From contig DEOB01000011.1 of the NCBI GenBank assembly GCA_002359895.1, positions 552,382-616,381 of the forward strand: a stretch of 64,000 bases of DNA, written 5' to 3'. The position numbers and the translations under genes were made by a program. Source of the DNA: Stenotrophomonas sp. UBA2629 (GTDB lineage: Bacteria; Pseudomonadota; Gammaproteobacteria; Xanthomonadales; Xanthomonadaceae). Every line of letters starts with the position of its first letter. The stretch's first letter is position 1. The notes beneath the pieces are model-generated. The model ran no database searches and had not been told where the DNA came from. It worked only from the letters and a program-made list of their open reading frames with translations. Positions 24,276 through 32,377 of this stretch are shown piece by piece.

Positions 24276-24722
24276 TCAGGGCGCTTCCACGGCCACCGAC
24301 GGGTCACGTGCACAACCCTTGAACGTATCTTTGCCAAGCACGAACTCAGCGGTGAACGGTTGACTCAGGTCTGACATGCCATCGGAGCACTCACCGTGCT
24401 TGATGGTGATTTTGAATGCCGCATCACCCTCACCACCCTGCACCGTCAGCGCGCCGTCAACCAGTTCGCGCTTGCCTTCCAACAGGTGTGGCGCATCCAT
24501 GGTTTCCGGCGTGGTGTAAGAAAGCTTGCCGTCTTCCACACGCACGCCCCAGAACGGCTCGGTGCCCGAGGCCTGAAGGACAGCAGGGAACTCGCTGGAC
24601 ACAACCGCGGCCGGCTGTTCGGCCACTGCCGGCTCGGCTGCCGCTTCGGGTGCAGCAGGCGCCGGCTGTTTGCAGCCCGCCAATGCCATCAACAAGGCCA
24701 TCCCGATGTACATCTTCTTCAT
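24276..24722 (-). CDS. Small lipoprotein, COG3650-like
   Basis: A 148-residue predicted lipoprotein. The signal peptide ends in the lipobox LAGC with the lipidated Cys at 17, then a Pro/Ala/Glu-rich linker of about 25 residues follows. The folded domain begins ASGTEPFWGVRVEDGKLSYTTPE, a pattern seen in COG3650-type envelope proteins, and contains two Cys (in HGECSDG and FKGCARDP) that could form a disulfide. GAGGAG seven bases before the ATG at 24722 supports the start. The role is unknown. It sits beside another small exported protein on the same strand, 74 bases apart. Confidence 0.78.
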   Translation of the reverse strand: MKKMYIGMALLMALAGCKQPAPAAPEAAAEPAVAEQPAAVVSSEFPAVLQASGTEPFWGVRVEDGKLSYTTPETMDAPHLLEGKRELVDGALTVQGGEGDAAFKITIKHGECSDGMSDLSQPFTAEFVLGKDTFKGCARDPSVAVEAP

Positions 24723-24796
24723 GAAACGCTCCTCTATTTCCCTATGAACGGTAAGCACCGGTGTATATGCCCCCGGTGAATTTGATCCCACATCCA

Positions 24797-25108
24797 TCAC
24801 ACGCGCGGGTCTGTGATCTCCACCGTGATGTAACGCTCGCGTGCACCACGGGCGATGCGGCAGGCCACAGCGATATCCTGACCACCGGCACGGATGAAGC
24901 CATCGACGTACAACGTATTGCCGCGATCGTGATACGAGGCGCGCCATTGATAGGTGGGAATGTCCTTGGCCACATAACGCGCTTCCACCTCCTGCCGACA
25001 CAACGGCACCAGTTCACTGGCCTGCTCGACCGTGCGCTCGTCAGCGGGGTTATCTGCCGCGGCAAGCAACGGCGACAGCGCAAGAACAGCAATCAGGCAA
25101 CGCAGCAT
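24797..25108 (-). CDS. Small secreted protein of unknown function
   Basis: A 103-residue protein with a Sec signal peptide (LRCLIAVLALSPLLAAA) and a mature part of about 83 residues with two Cys (LVPLCRQEVEAR and VACRIARG) that may pair. GGAG is present eight bases before the ATG at 25108. The pattern QDIAVACRIARGARERYITVEI looks like a beta-rich fold. I do not recognise the family. It probably shares a transcript with the lipoprotein gene downstream. The 139 bases between this gene and the DUF455 gene hold nothing recognisable. Confidence 0.7.
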   Translation of the reverse strand: MLRCLIAVLALSPLLAAADNPADERTVEQASELVPLCRQEVEARYVAKDIPTYQWRASYHDRGNTLYVDGFIRAGGQDIAVACRIARGARERYITVEITDPRV

Positions 25109-25247
25109 GGCGGACACTCCTGTGTACTGGACCCGATGGTGCGATGCTGTGCAGGGCACGTCAATCAGACCGAACGCCATCAGCGGAATTGTTCAGCAGT
25201 TCGACCGCACGCCGTGTGGCGCACCTGCTGATCTGCGGCAATCCGCT

Positions 25248-26117
25248 TCAGCCGGCCTGTTCGACCAGGTCCGCCAACTCGTCCTCATCGAAACCGGCCA
25301 ACAGGCGCGCCTCGACATTGAACGGGCCACGCAGGTAACCGCCGGCGTATTCGCGCAGCAGTTCCTTGAAGCGGGTACGCGGATCGACCGCTGCACGTTC
25401 GCAATACCAGCGGTACCAACGCGAACCCGCTGCAACGTGGGCGACTTCTTCGCGCAGAATCACTTCCAGCACATCGGCGGTGGCTTCATCGCCCAGCGAA
25501 CGCAGCTTGGTGATCATGGCCGGGGTGACATCAAGGCCACGGGCTTCCAACACGCGCGGCACCAGCCCCATGCGGGCCAAACCGTCGTGCGCGGTCCGCT
25601 CACACATGTCCCAGAGATTGTTGTGTGCGGGGAAATCGGCGTAGTCGTGGCCATAGCTCAACAACCGCTCGCGCAGCAGCATGAAGTGCCGCGCCTCGTC
25701 GTCGGCACAGCTCACCCAATCGGAATAAAAACTGGCCGGCAACCCACGGAAGCGATACACCGCATCCCAGGCCAGGTCGATGGCATTGAGTTCGATATGG
25801 GCGATGGCGTGAATGAACACCGCGCGCCCTTCTGGCGAACCAAAACCACGCCGCGCCAGATCGCGTGGATGCACCAGCACCAACTGCGCGGGGCGACCAG
25901 GCGTGCGGATGGGCTCGGGCTCGGGGGCGTGCGCCGGCAGCTTCAATGCGCCTGCACGGTAGCGTGCGGCGTAGTGCTGGGTGAGCGCTACTTTCTCAAG
26001 CGGATCGGAAGCGGCCATGCAGCGGCAGGCGGCATCAAGCAGCGAGAAACCCTCTGCCTCGTGCGGCGGAAAGGGCGTAGTGGCAGACGTTGTCACTTGT
26101 GCGTGTGGTGTTGTCAT
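25248..26117 (-). CDS. DUF455-family ferritin-like protein
   Basis: A 289-residue protein of the DUF455 family, which has a ferritin-like four-helix bundle related to the tRNA hydroxylase MiaE. Carboxylate/histidine pairs typical of a diiron site are visible: AHIELNAIDLAWD, CADDEARHFMLL and LREEVAHVAAG. The substrate is unknown. The start is the ATG at 26117 with GGAG five bases before it; the GTG six bases upstream has no usable site. The first ten codons and the ribosome binding site lie in a sequence that has been duplicated at 26296-26365. It is transcribed in the same direction as purF upstream, but the gap is repeat-rich. Confidence 0.82.
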   Translation of the reverse strand: MTTPHAQVTTSATTPFPPHEAEGFSLLDAACRCMAASDPLEKVALTQHYAARYRAGALKLPAHAPEPEPIRTPGRPAQLVLVHPRDLARRGFGSPEGRAVFIHAIAHIELNAIDLAWDAVYRFRGLPASFYSDWVSCADDEARHFMLLRERLLSYGHDYADFPAHNNLWDMCERTAHDGLARMGLVPRVLEARGLDVTPAMITKLRSLGDEATADVLEVILREEVAHVAAGSRWYRWYCERAAVDPRTRFKELLREYAGGYLRGPFNVEARLLAGFDEDELADLVEQAG

Positions 26118-26156
26118 GGGCACTCCGGCATTGCCGCTGCGTTCTTCCCTTCACCC
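26089..26156. repeat. Direct repeat copy 1 (start region of the DUF455 gene)
   Basis: About 68 bases that reappear imperfectly at 26296-26365. Shared blocks include CGTGTGGTGTTG and ATGGGCA, then CATTGC, then TCACCCC. It covers the ribosome binding site and first codons of the DUF455 gene. Confidence 0.7.
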
Positions 26157-26235
26157 CAACCCCCCCGCTTCGCGCCCCGGCCCTTGCGCTGACGCAAGGG
26201 CGTTGGATGGGCAGCGGAGCGGTGGTCCGCGGGCG

Positions 26236-26266
26236 GCCCCTCTCACTCCGTAAACGGGAGAGGGGC
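26236..26266. repeat. REP-like palindrome
   Basis: GCCCCTCTC pairs with GAGAGGGGC. The right half (AAACGGGAGAGGGGCTT) is identical in pattern to the right half of the repeat at 63896-63936. Confidence 0.6.
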
Positions 26267-26295
26267 TTAGACAAAGCGGATCAGGCGATTTTCTG

Positions 26296-26365
26296 GTTGA
26301 TCACTTTGTACGTGTGGTGTTGCTATGGGCAGTTCGACATTGCTATTTCGCTCCGCCCTCACCCC
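26296..26365. repeat. Direct repeat copy 2 (decayed copy of the DUF455 start region)
   Basis: Imperfect copy of 26089-26156. On the minus strand the ATG has become ATA, so the duplicate codes PIATPHVQ where the gene codes PMTTPHAQ, and it runs into a stop soon after. Confidence 0.7.
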
Positions 26366-26388
26366 TCTCCCGCAGACGGGAGAAGGGC
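26362..26388. repeat. REP-like palindrome after purF
   Basis: CCCTCTCCCG pairs with CGGGAGA-AGGG. It lies 30 bases past the purF stop and may serve as its terminator. Confidence 0.55.
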
Positions 26389-26417
26389 TTAAGCGGTTTA
26401 CGCGCTTTGCTGGCCGA

Positions 26418-27884
26418 TCAGGCGCGGCGCAGCTTCTTGGCTTCGTCCGAGCGCAGTTGCTGGATGCGCTCGAAGTAACCCGGCTCGATGCCGGTGACGT
26501 ACTTGCCATTGAAGCAGGACGAGTCGAATTCCTTCACGTCCGGGTTGCCTTCGCGCACGGCGACTTCCAGGTCTTCCAGATCCTGGTAGACCAACCAGTC
26601 GCAGCCCAGATGCTTCTCGATTTCCTCGACAGTGCGGTTGTGCGCGACCAGCTCTTCCGCGGCCGGCATGTCGATACCGTAGATGTTGGGGTAACGCACC
26701 GGCGGCGCAGCGCTGGCCAGGTACACCTTGCGCGCACCGGCGTCGCGCGCCATCTGCACGATCTGCTGGCTGGTGGTGCCACGCACGATCGAGTCATCCA
26801 CCAGCAGCACCACGCGGTTGCGGAATTCCAGGTGGATGGGGTTGAGCTTGCGGCGTACCGATTTCTGTCGCTCACCCTGGCCCGGCATGATGAAAGTGCG
26901 GCCGACGTAACGGTTTTTGACGAAGCCTTCGCGGTACTTCACGCCCAGCACGTTGGACATTTCCAACGCCGCATCGCGCGAGGTGTCCGGGATCGGGATG
27001 ATGGTGTCGATGTCGTGGTCCGGACGCAGGCGCAGGATCTTCTCGCCCAGCTTCTGGCCCATGCGCATGCGCGCCTTGTGCACCGACACGTTGTCCATCA
27101 TCGAATCCGGACGTGCGAAATACACGTACTCGAAGATGCACGGCGTCTGCTGCGTGTTGGCGGCACACACTTCGGTGAACAGCTCGCCACGCTCGGTGAT
27201 GACCACCGCTTCGCCCGGCGCGACATCGCGCACGCGCTCGAAGCCCAGTACATCCAGCGCCACGGATTCAGACGCCACGATGTACTCGTCGCCTTCCACG
27301 TGCTTGCGCTTGCCCAGCACCAACGGACGGATGCCATGCGGGTCACGGAATGCCACCAGGCCCAGGCCCAGCACCACGCTGACCACCGCGTAGCCGCCCT
27401 TGCAGCGGCGGTGCACACCGGCCACGGCGCGGATGGCCGCTTCCGGGGTGAGCATGCCCTGCGCGTCCATCTCGTAGGCAAACACGTTCAACAGCACTTC
27501 GCTGTCCGAATCGGTATTGATGTTGCGGCGGTCCGCCTCGAACACCTGGCGACGCAGCGCCTCGGTGTTGATCAGGTTGCCGTTGTGCGCCAGGGCAATG
27601 CCGTAGGGCGAATTGACGTAGAACGGCTGCGCCTCGTCGGTGCCTTCCGAACCTGCGGTGGGGTAACGCACATGGGCGATGCCGATGCGGCCCTGCAGCA
27701 GCGCCATGCGCCGCTCATCAAACACATCACGCACCAGGCCGTTGGCCTTTTCCACACGCAGACGCGTGCCGTTGGCGGTGGCGATGCCTGCGGCATCCTG
27801 GCCGCGATGCTGGAGGACGGTCAGGCCGTCATAAAGCTGCCCGGCGACGTTCTGGTTGCCGACGATTCCGACGATGCCACACAT
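26418..27884 (-). CDS. purF: Amidophosphoribosyltransferase PurF
   Basis: A 488-residue enzyme for the first committed step of purine synthesis, converting PRPP and glutamine to phosphoribosylamine. The glutamine amidotransferase nucleophile is Cys2 directly after Met, so there is no propeptide (MCGIVGIVG). The glutaminase domain has HVRYPTAGSEG and LAHNGNL. The PRPP-binding loop VVLLVDDSIVRGTT lies in the second half. Length and lack of an iron-sulfur Cys set match the E. coli type. GGAG ten bases upstream supports the start at 27884. It is the last gene of folC-dedD-cvpA-purF, 33 bases after cvpA. In E. coli this operon is repressed by PurR; no such site is identified here. Confidence 0.96.
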   Translation of the reverse strand: MCGIVGIVGNQNVAGQLYDGLTVLQHRGQDAAGIATANGTRLRVEKANGLVRDVFDERRMALLQGRIGIAHVRYPTAGSEGTDEAQPFYVNSPYGIALAHNGNLINTEALRRQVFEADRRNINTDSDSEVLLNVFAYEMDAQGMLTPEAAIRAVAGVHRRCKGGYAVVSVVLGLGLVAFRDPHGIRPLVLGKRKHVEGDEYIVASESVALDVLGFERVRDVAPGEAVVITERGELFTEVCAANTQQTPCIFEYVYFARPDSMMDNVSVHKARMRMGQKLGEKILRLRPDHDIDTIIPIPDTSRDAALEMSNVLGVKYREGFVKNRYVGRTFIMPGQGERQKSVRRKLNPIHLEFRNRVVLLVDDSIVRGTTSQQIVQMARDAGARKVYLASAAPPVRYPNIYGIDMPAAEELVAHNRTVEEIEKHLGCDWLVYQDLEDLEVAVREGNPDVKEFDSSCFNGKYVTGIEPGYFERIQQLRSDEAKKLRRA

Positions 27885-27917
27885 GTTGCGCGATCTCCGC
27901 TGGGCGCAGGCGCCCGG

Positions 27918-28664
27918 TTAACGTGAAGGTGGCCGTGCCTGGCCGCGTACCTCGACCCGGATGGGATCGGGTTGACCCGGGCGCACCTGCGCCGGGTCGA
28001 TATTGGAGGGCAACGCCCTCGTCGGGTCCGCTGATGGGCCTGCATCCGGGTGCGGCAGCGGCTCATTGGCTGAGCCTGCATCCACTCCCGTCGGCGGCCA
28101 TCTATTGCCCGCGTCTGCTTCGTTCGGTCCGGCATTATCGCCTGTGAGTACCGACTTCCCCAAGTCCATCAGCGCCATTTCGCGCAACTCAGGCAACTCG
28201 GGCACCTGCGGCAACTTGCTGCGCAGCCAGTTCACCGAGGGCTGCAGCCACGGCAGCACCGCCGACTGGCGCCATGACTGCTCCTCAGTCATCGAGGTGA
28301 AACCCATCAGCAAAGCCGCCAGCACTGCCAGCAGTACGCCGCGCACGGCTCCCAGACAAAGCCCCAACAGGCGGTCGGGGCCTTTCAGCAGTACGGTGGA
28401 ATTGACCACGCCGCGCAGCATCCAGCTGACCAGCGCCATGGCGAGCAGGCCGCCAATGAAGGCCAGCACGTAGCCGGCGACATATTCACCGGTGGAGGGC
28501 GGCACGCCGGCGGACAGCAGCAGCGCCGCCCGCTCGCCAAAACGAAACGCGACCCAGCCTGCTACCACCCATGAGGCCACGCCCAACACCGTGGCCAGCA
28601 GGCCACGGATCAGACCGAACACGGCCGACAGGGCAATGATGCCCAGCAGAATCAGATCAACCAC
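27918..28664 (-). CDS. cvpA: CvpA-family inner-membrane protein
   Basis: A 248-residue protein with four membrane helices in the first 160 residues (LILLGIIALSAVFGLIRGLL, VLGVASWVVAGWVAF, a third near 65-85 and a fourth at VRGVLLAVLAALLMGF). A long Pro/Gly/Asp-rich tail of about 85 residues makes it longer than E. coli CvpA (162 residues). CvpA is needed for colicin V export in E. coli and affects envelope stress; its biochemical role is not known. The start codon is GTG at 28664, with only a weak ribosome binding site. Position between the SPOR gene and purF is conserved. Confidence 0.9.
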   Translation of the reverse strand: MVDLILLGIIALSAVFGLIRGLLATVLGVASWVVAGWVAFRFGERAALLLSAGVPPSTGEYVAGYVLAFIGGLLAMALVSWMLRGVVNSTVLLKGPDRLLGLCLGAVRGVLLAVLAALLMGFTSMTEEQSWRQSAVLPWLQPSVNWLRSKLPQVPELPELREMALMDLGKSVLTGDNAGPNEADAGNRWPPTGVDAGSANEPLPHPDAGPSADPTRALPSNIDPAQVRPGQPDPIRVEVRGQARPPSR

Positions 28665-28727
28665 GGCGTGCTCGCTGTGAACACGCCGCCAGATGATGGC
28701 CGCTCAACGCGCTGTCTTGGGGCTGCA

Positions 28728-29741
28728 TCAAGGATGCGGACGCACCATGCCGGCGATGCCGACCTTGGCGGCCACTTGCGCCTTGAGCTGCTCGGCCTCG
28801 GCACGGTTGGCCACTGGCCCGATGCGGACGCGGTTGAGCACGCCGTTGTCGGTACGCACCTGCTCGACGAAGGCGCTGAAACCGGCCGCGCGGGCACGGT
28901 CACGCAGGGCGTTGGCATCGGCCGCTTGGCCAAACGCGCCCAGCTGCACGGCAAAGCCAACATTGCTGGCAGCCGGCGCCGCCGGAGTGCGCACTTCCGG
29001 CTTGGCTTCCGGCTTGGCCGCAGGCGTCGCTGCCACTGGCTTGGGAGCCTCGGGCTTGGGCGTGGGTTTGGGAGCTTCCGGCCTCGGCGCAGCGGCCACT
29101 GGCTTGGCCGGCTCCGGCGGCAGGGCTTCAGTGCGCACCGGCGCGGTGGGCGCTGCAGCGCTGGCGGTGCTTGGCGCCGGGGTCGCGGCGACGGCTGCCG
29201 GCGTTTCGGCGTTGGCATCGAGCACCACCACCTGCGCGTTGACGTCGTTGCGAACTTTGCCGGCTTCCAGCCGCACCAGTTCAGCCTGCGCGCGGTCCAC
29301 ATAAGGACCAATGCGCACGCGCCACGCCGGGCGGCCGTTGATGGTGTCGGCCTGGCGGAAGCCCGGCAGGTTGGATTTCTTCAGATGCGCAATCACCGCA
29401 TCGGCATCGGCCTCACTGGCATAGGCGCCAAAGTTGACCGCGTAGTTGCCGGCAGCTGCCGACGGCGGCAAGGCGCTGCCCGGTTGTGCAGCCGCCGGAT
29501 TCGAAGCATCCGGTTGCGTGGCGGGCATGCCCAGCGCACCTGCGGCCGAGGCGGACGGCGCCACGAGCGGAAGTTCGCGGGTTTCAAACTGGCCATCGCC
29601 GGGCGCGGCGGGCGCGCTCAACGGCACGTCCTGCGTGCCGCTGTCCGGGGCCGGCCCTTTGACGAGCATGGGCAGGAAAATAACGGCCAACGCCACCAGA
29701 ACGATGGCACCAATCAGTCGCTGTTTCAGAGAAGTATCCAC
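28728..29741 (-). CDS. dedD: SPOR-domain cell-division/envelope protein (DedD-like)
   Basis: A 337-residue inner-membrane protein with a short cytoplasmic start, one helix (LIGAIVLVALAVIFLPMLV, about 10-28), a low-complexity periplasmic linker and two SPOR domains. The first, at about 95-170, contains YAVNFGAYASEADADAVIAHL; the second, at the C-terminus (about 260-335), has FAVQLGAFGQAADANALRDRA. SPOR domains bind denuded glycan at the septum. E. coli DedD has one SPOR domain, so the second copy and the Pro/Ala/Glu-rich linker between them are unusual. The start is GTG at 29741, following folC by 66 bases. The name rests on operon position and architecture. Confidence 0.85.
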   Translation of the reverse strand: MDTSLKQRLIGAIVLVALAVIFLPMLVKGPAPDSGTQDVPLSAPAAPGDGQFETRELPLVAPSASAAGALGMPATQPDASNPAAAQPGSALPPSAAAGNYAVNFGAYASEADADAVIAHLKKSNLPGFRQADTINGRPAWRVRIGPYVDRAQAELVRLEAGKVRNDVNAQVVVLDANAETPAAVAATPAPSTASAAAPTAPVRTEALPPEPAKPVAAAPRPEAPKPTPKPEAPKPVAATPAAKPEAKPEVRTPAAPAASNVGFAVQLGAFGQAADANALRDRARAAGFSAFVEQVRTDNGVLNRVRIGPVANRAEAEQLKAQVAAKVGIAGMVRPHP

Positions 29742-29807
29742 AGATGGCTTACGAGCGGCGTGGCGGAATGCCCAGGCGATTATAGGCGTGGTGCCCGATG
29801 TACGTTT

Positions 29808-31082
29808 TCAGCCGGCTGAACGAAGCGCTGGCAGCGCCTCGGCAACGGTATGGAACGAACCGAATACCAGCACCCGGTCGCCCTGCCCGGCCTGTGCCAG
29901 CGCGGCCTGCAATGCGGCGTTCACGGTATCGGCAAGTTCGGCGCCATGCGCTTGGGTGTCCTTCAAGCGGTCGCGCAGCTGCGCGGCGGTCTGCCCGCGC
30001 GCGCCTTCCAGCCCGGCCAGATACCACGCATCCACCTGCGCCTGCAGCGCCTGCACCACGCCGGGCGCATCTTTGTCGACCAAGGCTGCGTACACCGCGA
30101 ACGTGCGGCCGGTTACCGGCTTGGCCTGCAGCGCGGCCGCCAAGGCGCCGGCTGCCTGCGGGTTGTGGCCGACGTCGAGCAGCACTTCAACGCCCTCGTG
30201 CTGGAACGACTGCAGCCGGCCCACCACCTGCGCATCGGCCACTCCCTGCGCCCACGCAGCCTCGGGCACCGGCTTGTCCAGCGCGCGCAACGCGGCGATG
30301 GCTGCGGCGGCATTGGTGCGCTGGATAGGCGCCCACAAGGCCGGCTGCGGCAGTTCGATACGGAACGACACATCGCGCCAGCTCCAGTGCTGCGCGTCGA
30401 TCGGCTCGGCGAAGAAATCGCTGCCGCCACGGATGGCATTGGCGCCCAGCACATAGGCGCGACGCAGCACGCTCGACGGCGGGTCGGTCTCGCCCAGAAT
30501 CACCGGCTTCCAGCCGCGGATGATGCCGGCCTTCTCTTCACCGATGGCCTCGCGGTCGCTGCCCAGCCAATCGGCATGGTCAATGTCCACCGTGGTGATC
30601 ACCGACACGTCAGCGTCAATGATGTTGACGGCATCCAGTCGCCCGCCCAGCCCCACTTCAAGCACTGCAAGGTCCAGACCGGCCTGCTGGAAGATCCACA
30701 ACGCGCACAACGTGCCGTATTCGAAATAGGTGAGCGGCGTGTCGCCACGCGCGTCTTCCACCGCATTGAAACCGGCCACCAACGTGGCGTCATCGGCGTC
30801 CACGCCATCAATGCGCACGCGCTCGTTGTAGCGCAGCAGATGCGGCGAGGTGTACGCGCCCACCTTCCAGCCGGCAGCGCGCGCGATGGATTCGATGAAG
30901 GCCACCGTCGAGCCTTTGCCGTTGGTACCGCCGACCACGATGGTGTGTTCGCCCGGCTTCCCCAACTGCAGGCGCGCCGCTACTTCGCGCACGCGGTCCA
31001 GCCCCATCGCGATGGCCTGCGGGTGCTGCTGTTCAATATGGGTGAGCCACTGCTCAAGCGTGGCGGGACGGACGGAAGACAT
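29808..31082 (-). CDS. folC: Bifunctional folylpolyglutamate / dihydrofolate synthase
   Basis: A 424-residue Mur-ligase-type enzyme that adds glutamate to dihydropteroate and to folates. The ATP-binding loop GGTNGKGSTVAFIESI is near residues 48-63, followed by ERVRIDG, the SVITTVDIDHADWLG segment and the C-terminal DVGHNPQAA. The start at 31082 (MSSVRPATLEQWLTHIEQ) is the normal family start; the longer reading has no similarity. It heads the folC-dedD-cvpA-purF order of E. coli. The gap upstream (31083-31453) is repeat-rich. Confidence 0.94.
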   Translation of the reverse strand: MSSVRPATLEQWLTHIEQQHPQAIAMGLDRVREVAARLQLGKPGEHTIVVGGTNGKGSTVAFIESIARAAGWKVGAYTSPHLLRYNERVRIDGVDADDATLVAGFNAVEDARGDTPLTYFEYGTLCALWIFQQAGLDLAVLEVGLGGRLDAVNIIDADVSVITTVDIDHADWLGSDREAIGEEKAGIIRGWKPVILGETDPPSSVLRRAYVLGANAIRGGSDFFAEPIDAQHWSWRDVSFRIELPQPALWAPIQRTNAAAAIAALRALDKPVPEAAWAQGVADAQVVGRLQSFQHEGVEVLLDVGHNPQAAGALAAALQAKPVTGRTFAVYAALVDKDAPGVVQALQAQVDAWYLAGLEGARGQTAAQLRDRLKDTQAHGAELADTVNAALQAALAQAGQGDRVLVFGSFHTVAEALPALRSAG

Positions 31083-31310
31083 GCGAAGGCTCTCTGGATC
31101 AAGGTGCCGGCCCGTGTGGGCAGCAGCGCGTTGCGCGCGGGAAAGGCGCACATGATACAGCGGCGCCGGGGGCAGCCCGGAACCTTGCCATGCAGGCAGA
31201 GCAGATGTCGCAACGCCCGGTTTGAACGGAATGCGGGAACGGACGTAGCGGGGGAACTCAGCCGCGCTCACGCCCTTGCGTCAGCACTTGCTCGCCACCC
31301 TCTCCTTCGC

Positions 31311-31419
31311 ACCTGATTAGCCCAGCGCATTCATTCCATCTGACTTCGTTGCCCTCACCCCAACCCCTCTCCCGCAAGCGGGAGAGGGGCTCTCAGCTGA
31401 GACTCGACGCTAATCAGGT
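31311..31419. repeat. 109-base element bounded by an 11-base inverted repeat
   Basis: ACCTGATTAGC at the left end matches GCTAATCAGGT at the right end perfectly in inverted orientation. A CCCTCTCCCGC/GCGGGAGAGGG palindrome lies inside. The layout is like a small non-autonomous element or a long nested hairpin. Confidence 0.55.
31351..31391. repeat. REP-like palindrome
   Basis: CCCCTCTCCCGC pairs with GCGGGAGAGGGG around AA, preceded by CCCTCACCCCAA. It is nearly identical to the element at 63896-63936. Confidence 0.75.
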
Positions 31420-31453
31420 CCTCCGCCGCACGAAAGAGAGGGCGCGGTGCCGG

Positions 31454-32098
31454 TTACAGCGCGCGGTGCTTGGCTTCGCCGAAGAACGGCGTGTGGTGCG
31501 CGCAGTCGTTAAGACGCACGACCTCCAGGTGTTCGATATCCGGCCCTTCCAGCAGATTGAGCGTGGTCGGCGCCTGGCGGAAGGTCCACAGCTTGGCGAT
31601 CGGCAGGCCCAGCACTTTGCACAGGATTACCCGATTGACGGCGTCGTGGGCGACCACCAGCAAGGTGTCTTCCTCGCCCAGGCCTTCAGCGGCCTTGGCC
31701 AGGCCGCGCCAGCTGCGGTCCAGCACCTGACGCAGCGATTCGCCGCCCGGCATCAGCACGGTGTCGGGCTCTTCGCGCCAGGCATGCAGGCGGGCCGGAT
31801 CTTTGTCGTGGATTTCACTGGCGAGCAGGCCTTCCCATTCACCGTGGGCAATTTCCTGCAGGTCCGGTTCGGTCAGCAGCATGGCTTGGCGGGTGCTGCC
31901 CAGCGCGGCCTTGGCAGTGGCTTGGGCACGGCTCAACGGCGAGGCGACGGCGCGGGTGATCTGCACGTCTGCCAGCCGCTCACCCAAGGCCTTGGCCTGG
32001 GCTTCGCCAACTGGCGAAAGAGGAATGTCGATCTGGCCCTGGTAGCGGCCTTCGGCGTTCCACGGCGTTTCGCCGTGACGGGCAAGCAGGATGCGCAT
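31454..32098 (-). CDS. Histidine phosphatase family protein (phosphoglycerate-mutase-like)
   Basis: A 214-residue protein of the histidine phosphatase superfamily. The catalytic RHG motif is near the N-terminus (LLARHGETPWNAEGRYQG, His8), the second Arg is in SPLSRAQATA, the acid residue is in EIAHGEWEG and the second His in VVAHDAVNRV. Relatives include GpmB, CobC (alpha-ribazole phosphatase) and YtjC-like enzymes; the substrate cannot be assigned. The start is the ATG at 32098. No neighbour points to a pathway: it lies between a repeat-rich gap and a divergent gene. Confidence 0.84.
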   Translation of the reverse strand: MRILLARHGETPWNAEGRYQGQIDIPLSPVGEAQAKALGERLADVQITRAVASPLSRAQATAKAALGSTRQAMLLTEPDLQEIAHGEWEGLLASEIHDKDPARLHAWREEPDTVLMPGGESLRQVLDRSWRGLAKAAEGLGEEDTLLVVAHDAVNRVILCKVLGLPIAKLWTFRQAPTTLNLLEGPDIEHLEVVRLNDCAHHTPFFGEAKHRAL

Positions 32099-32377
32099 GC
32101 AGCATTTCCGTTGAGTGGGGGAGCCGCCGGTTGCATACGGCGGACCGGCATCATAGCCCGGCCATGCGGCCAAGCCGTCCACGGTTTCCTTCGATACGGT
32201 TCCGGCTGCCGCTTCATCAGGTATCACCCCTCCCGGATTGAAGCCACAACCGCAACAGGCAACCGCACCAATGGCACGGTTACCGGCCCAGCGCAGGCGT
32301 TACCATGGCCGCTCCCTACCGGTGGCACGGTGTGACGTCCGCACGACGGCCAGCAACTTCCAGGCCCCACACGCGGC

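Larger units (their letters stand above)
31083..31453. other. Gene-free stretch with repeats between folC and a phosphatase gene
   Basis: No open reading frame with coding character is seen. The stretch holds a REP-like palindrome (31351-31391) enclosed by an 11-base inverted repeat (31311-31321 and 31409-31419). A promoter for folC should be here but none is clear. Confidence 0.6.
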
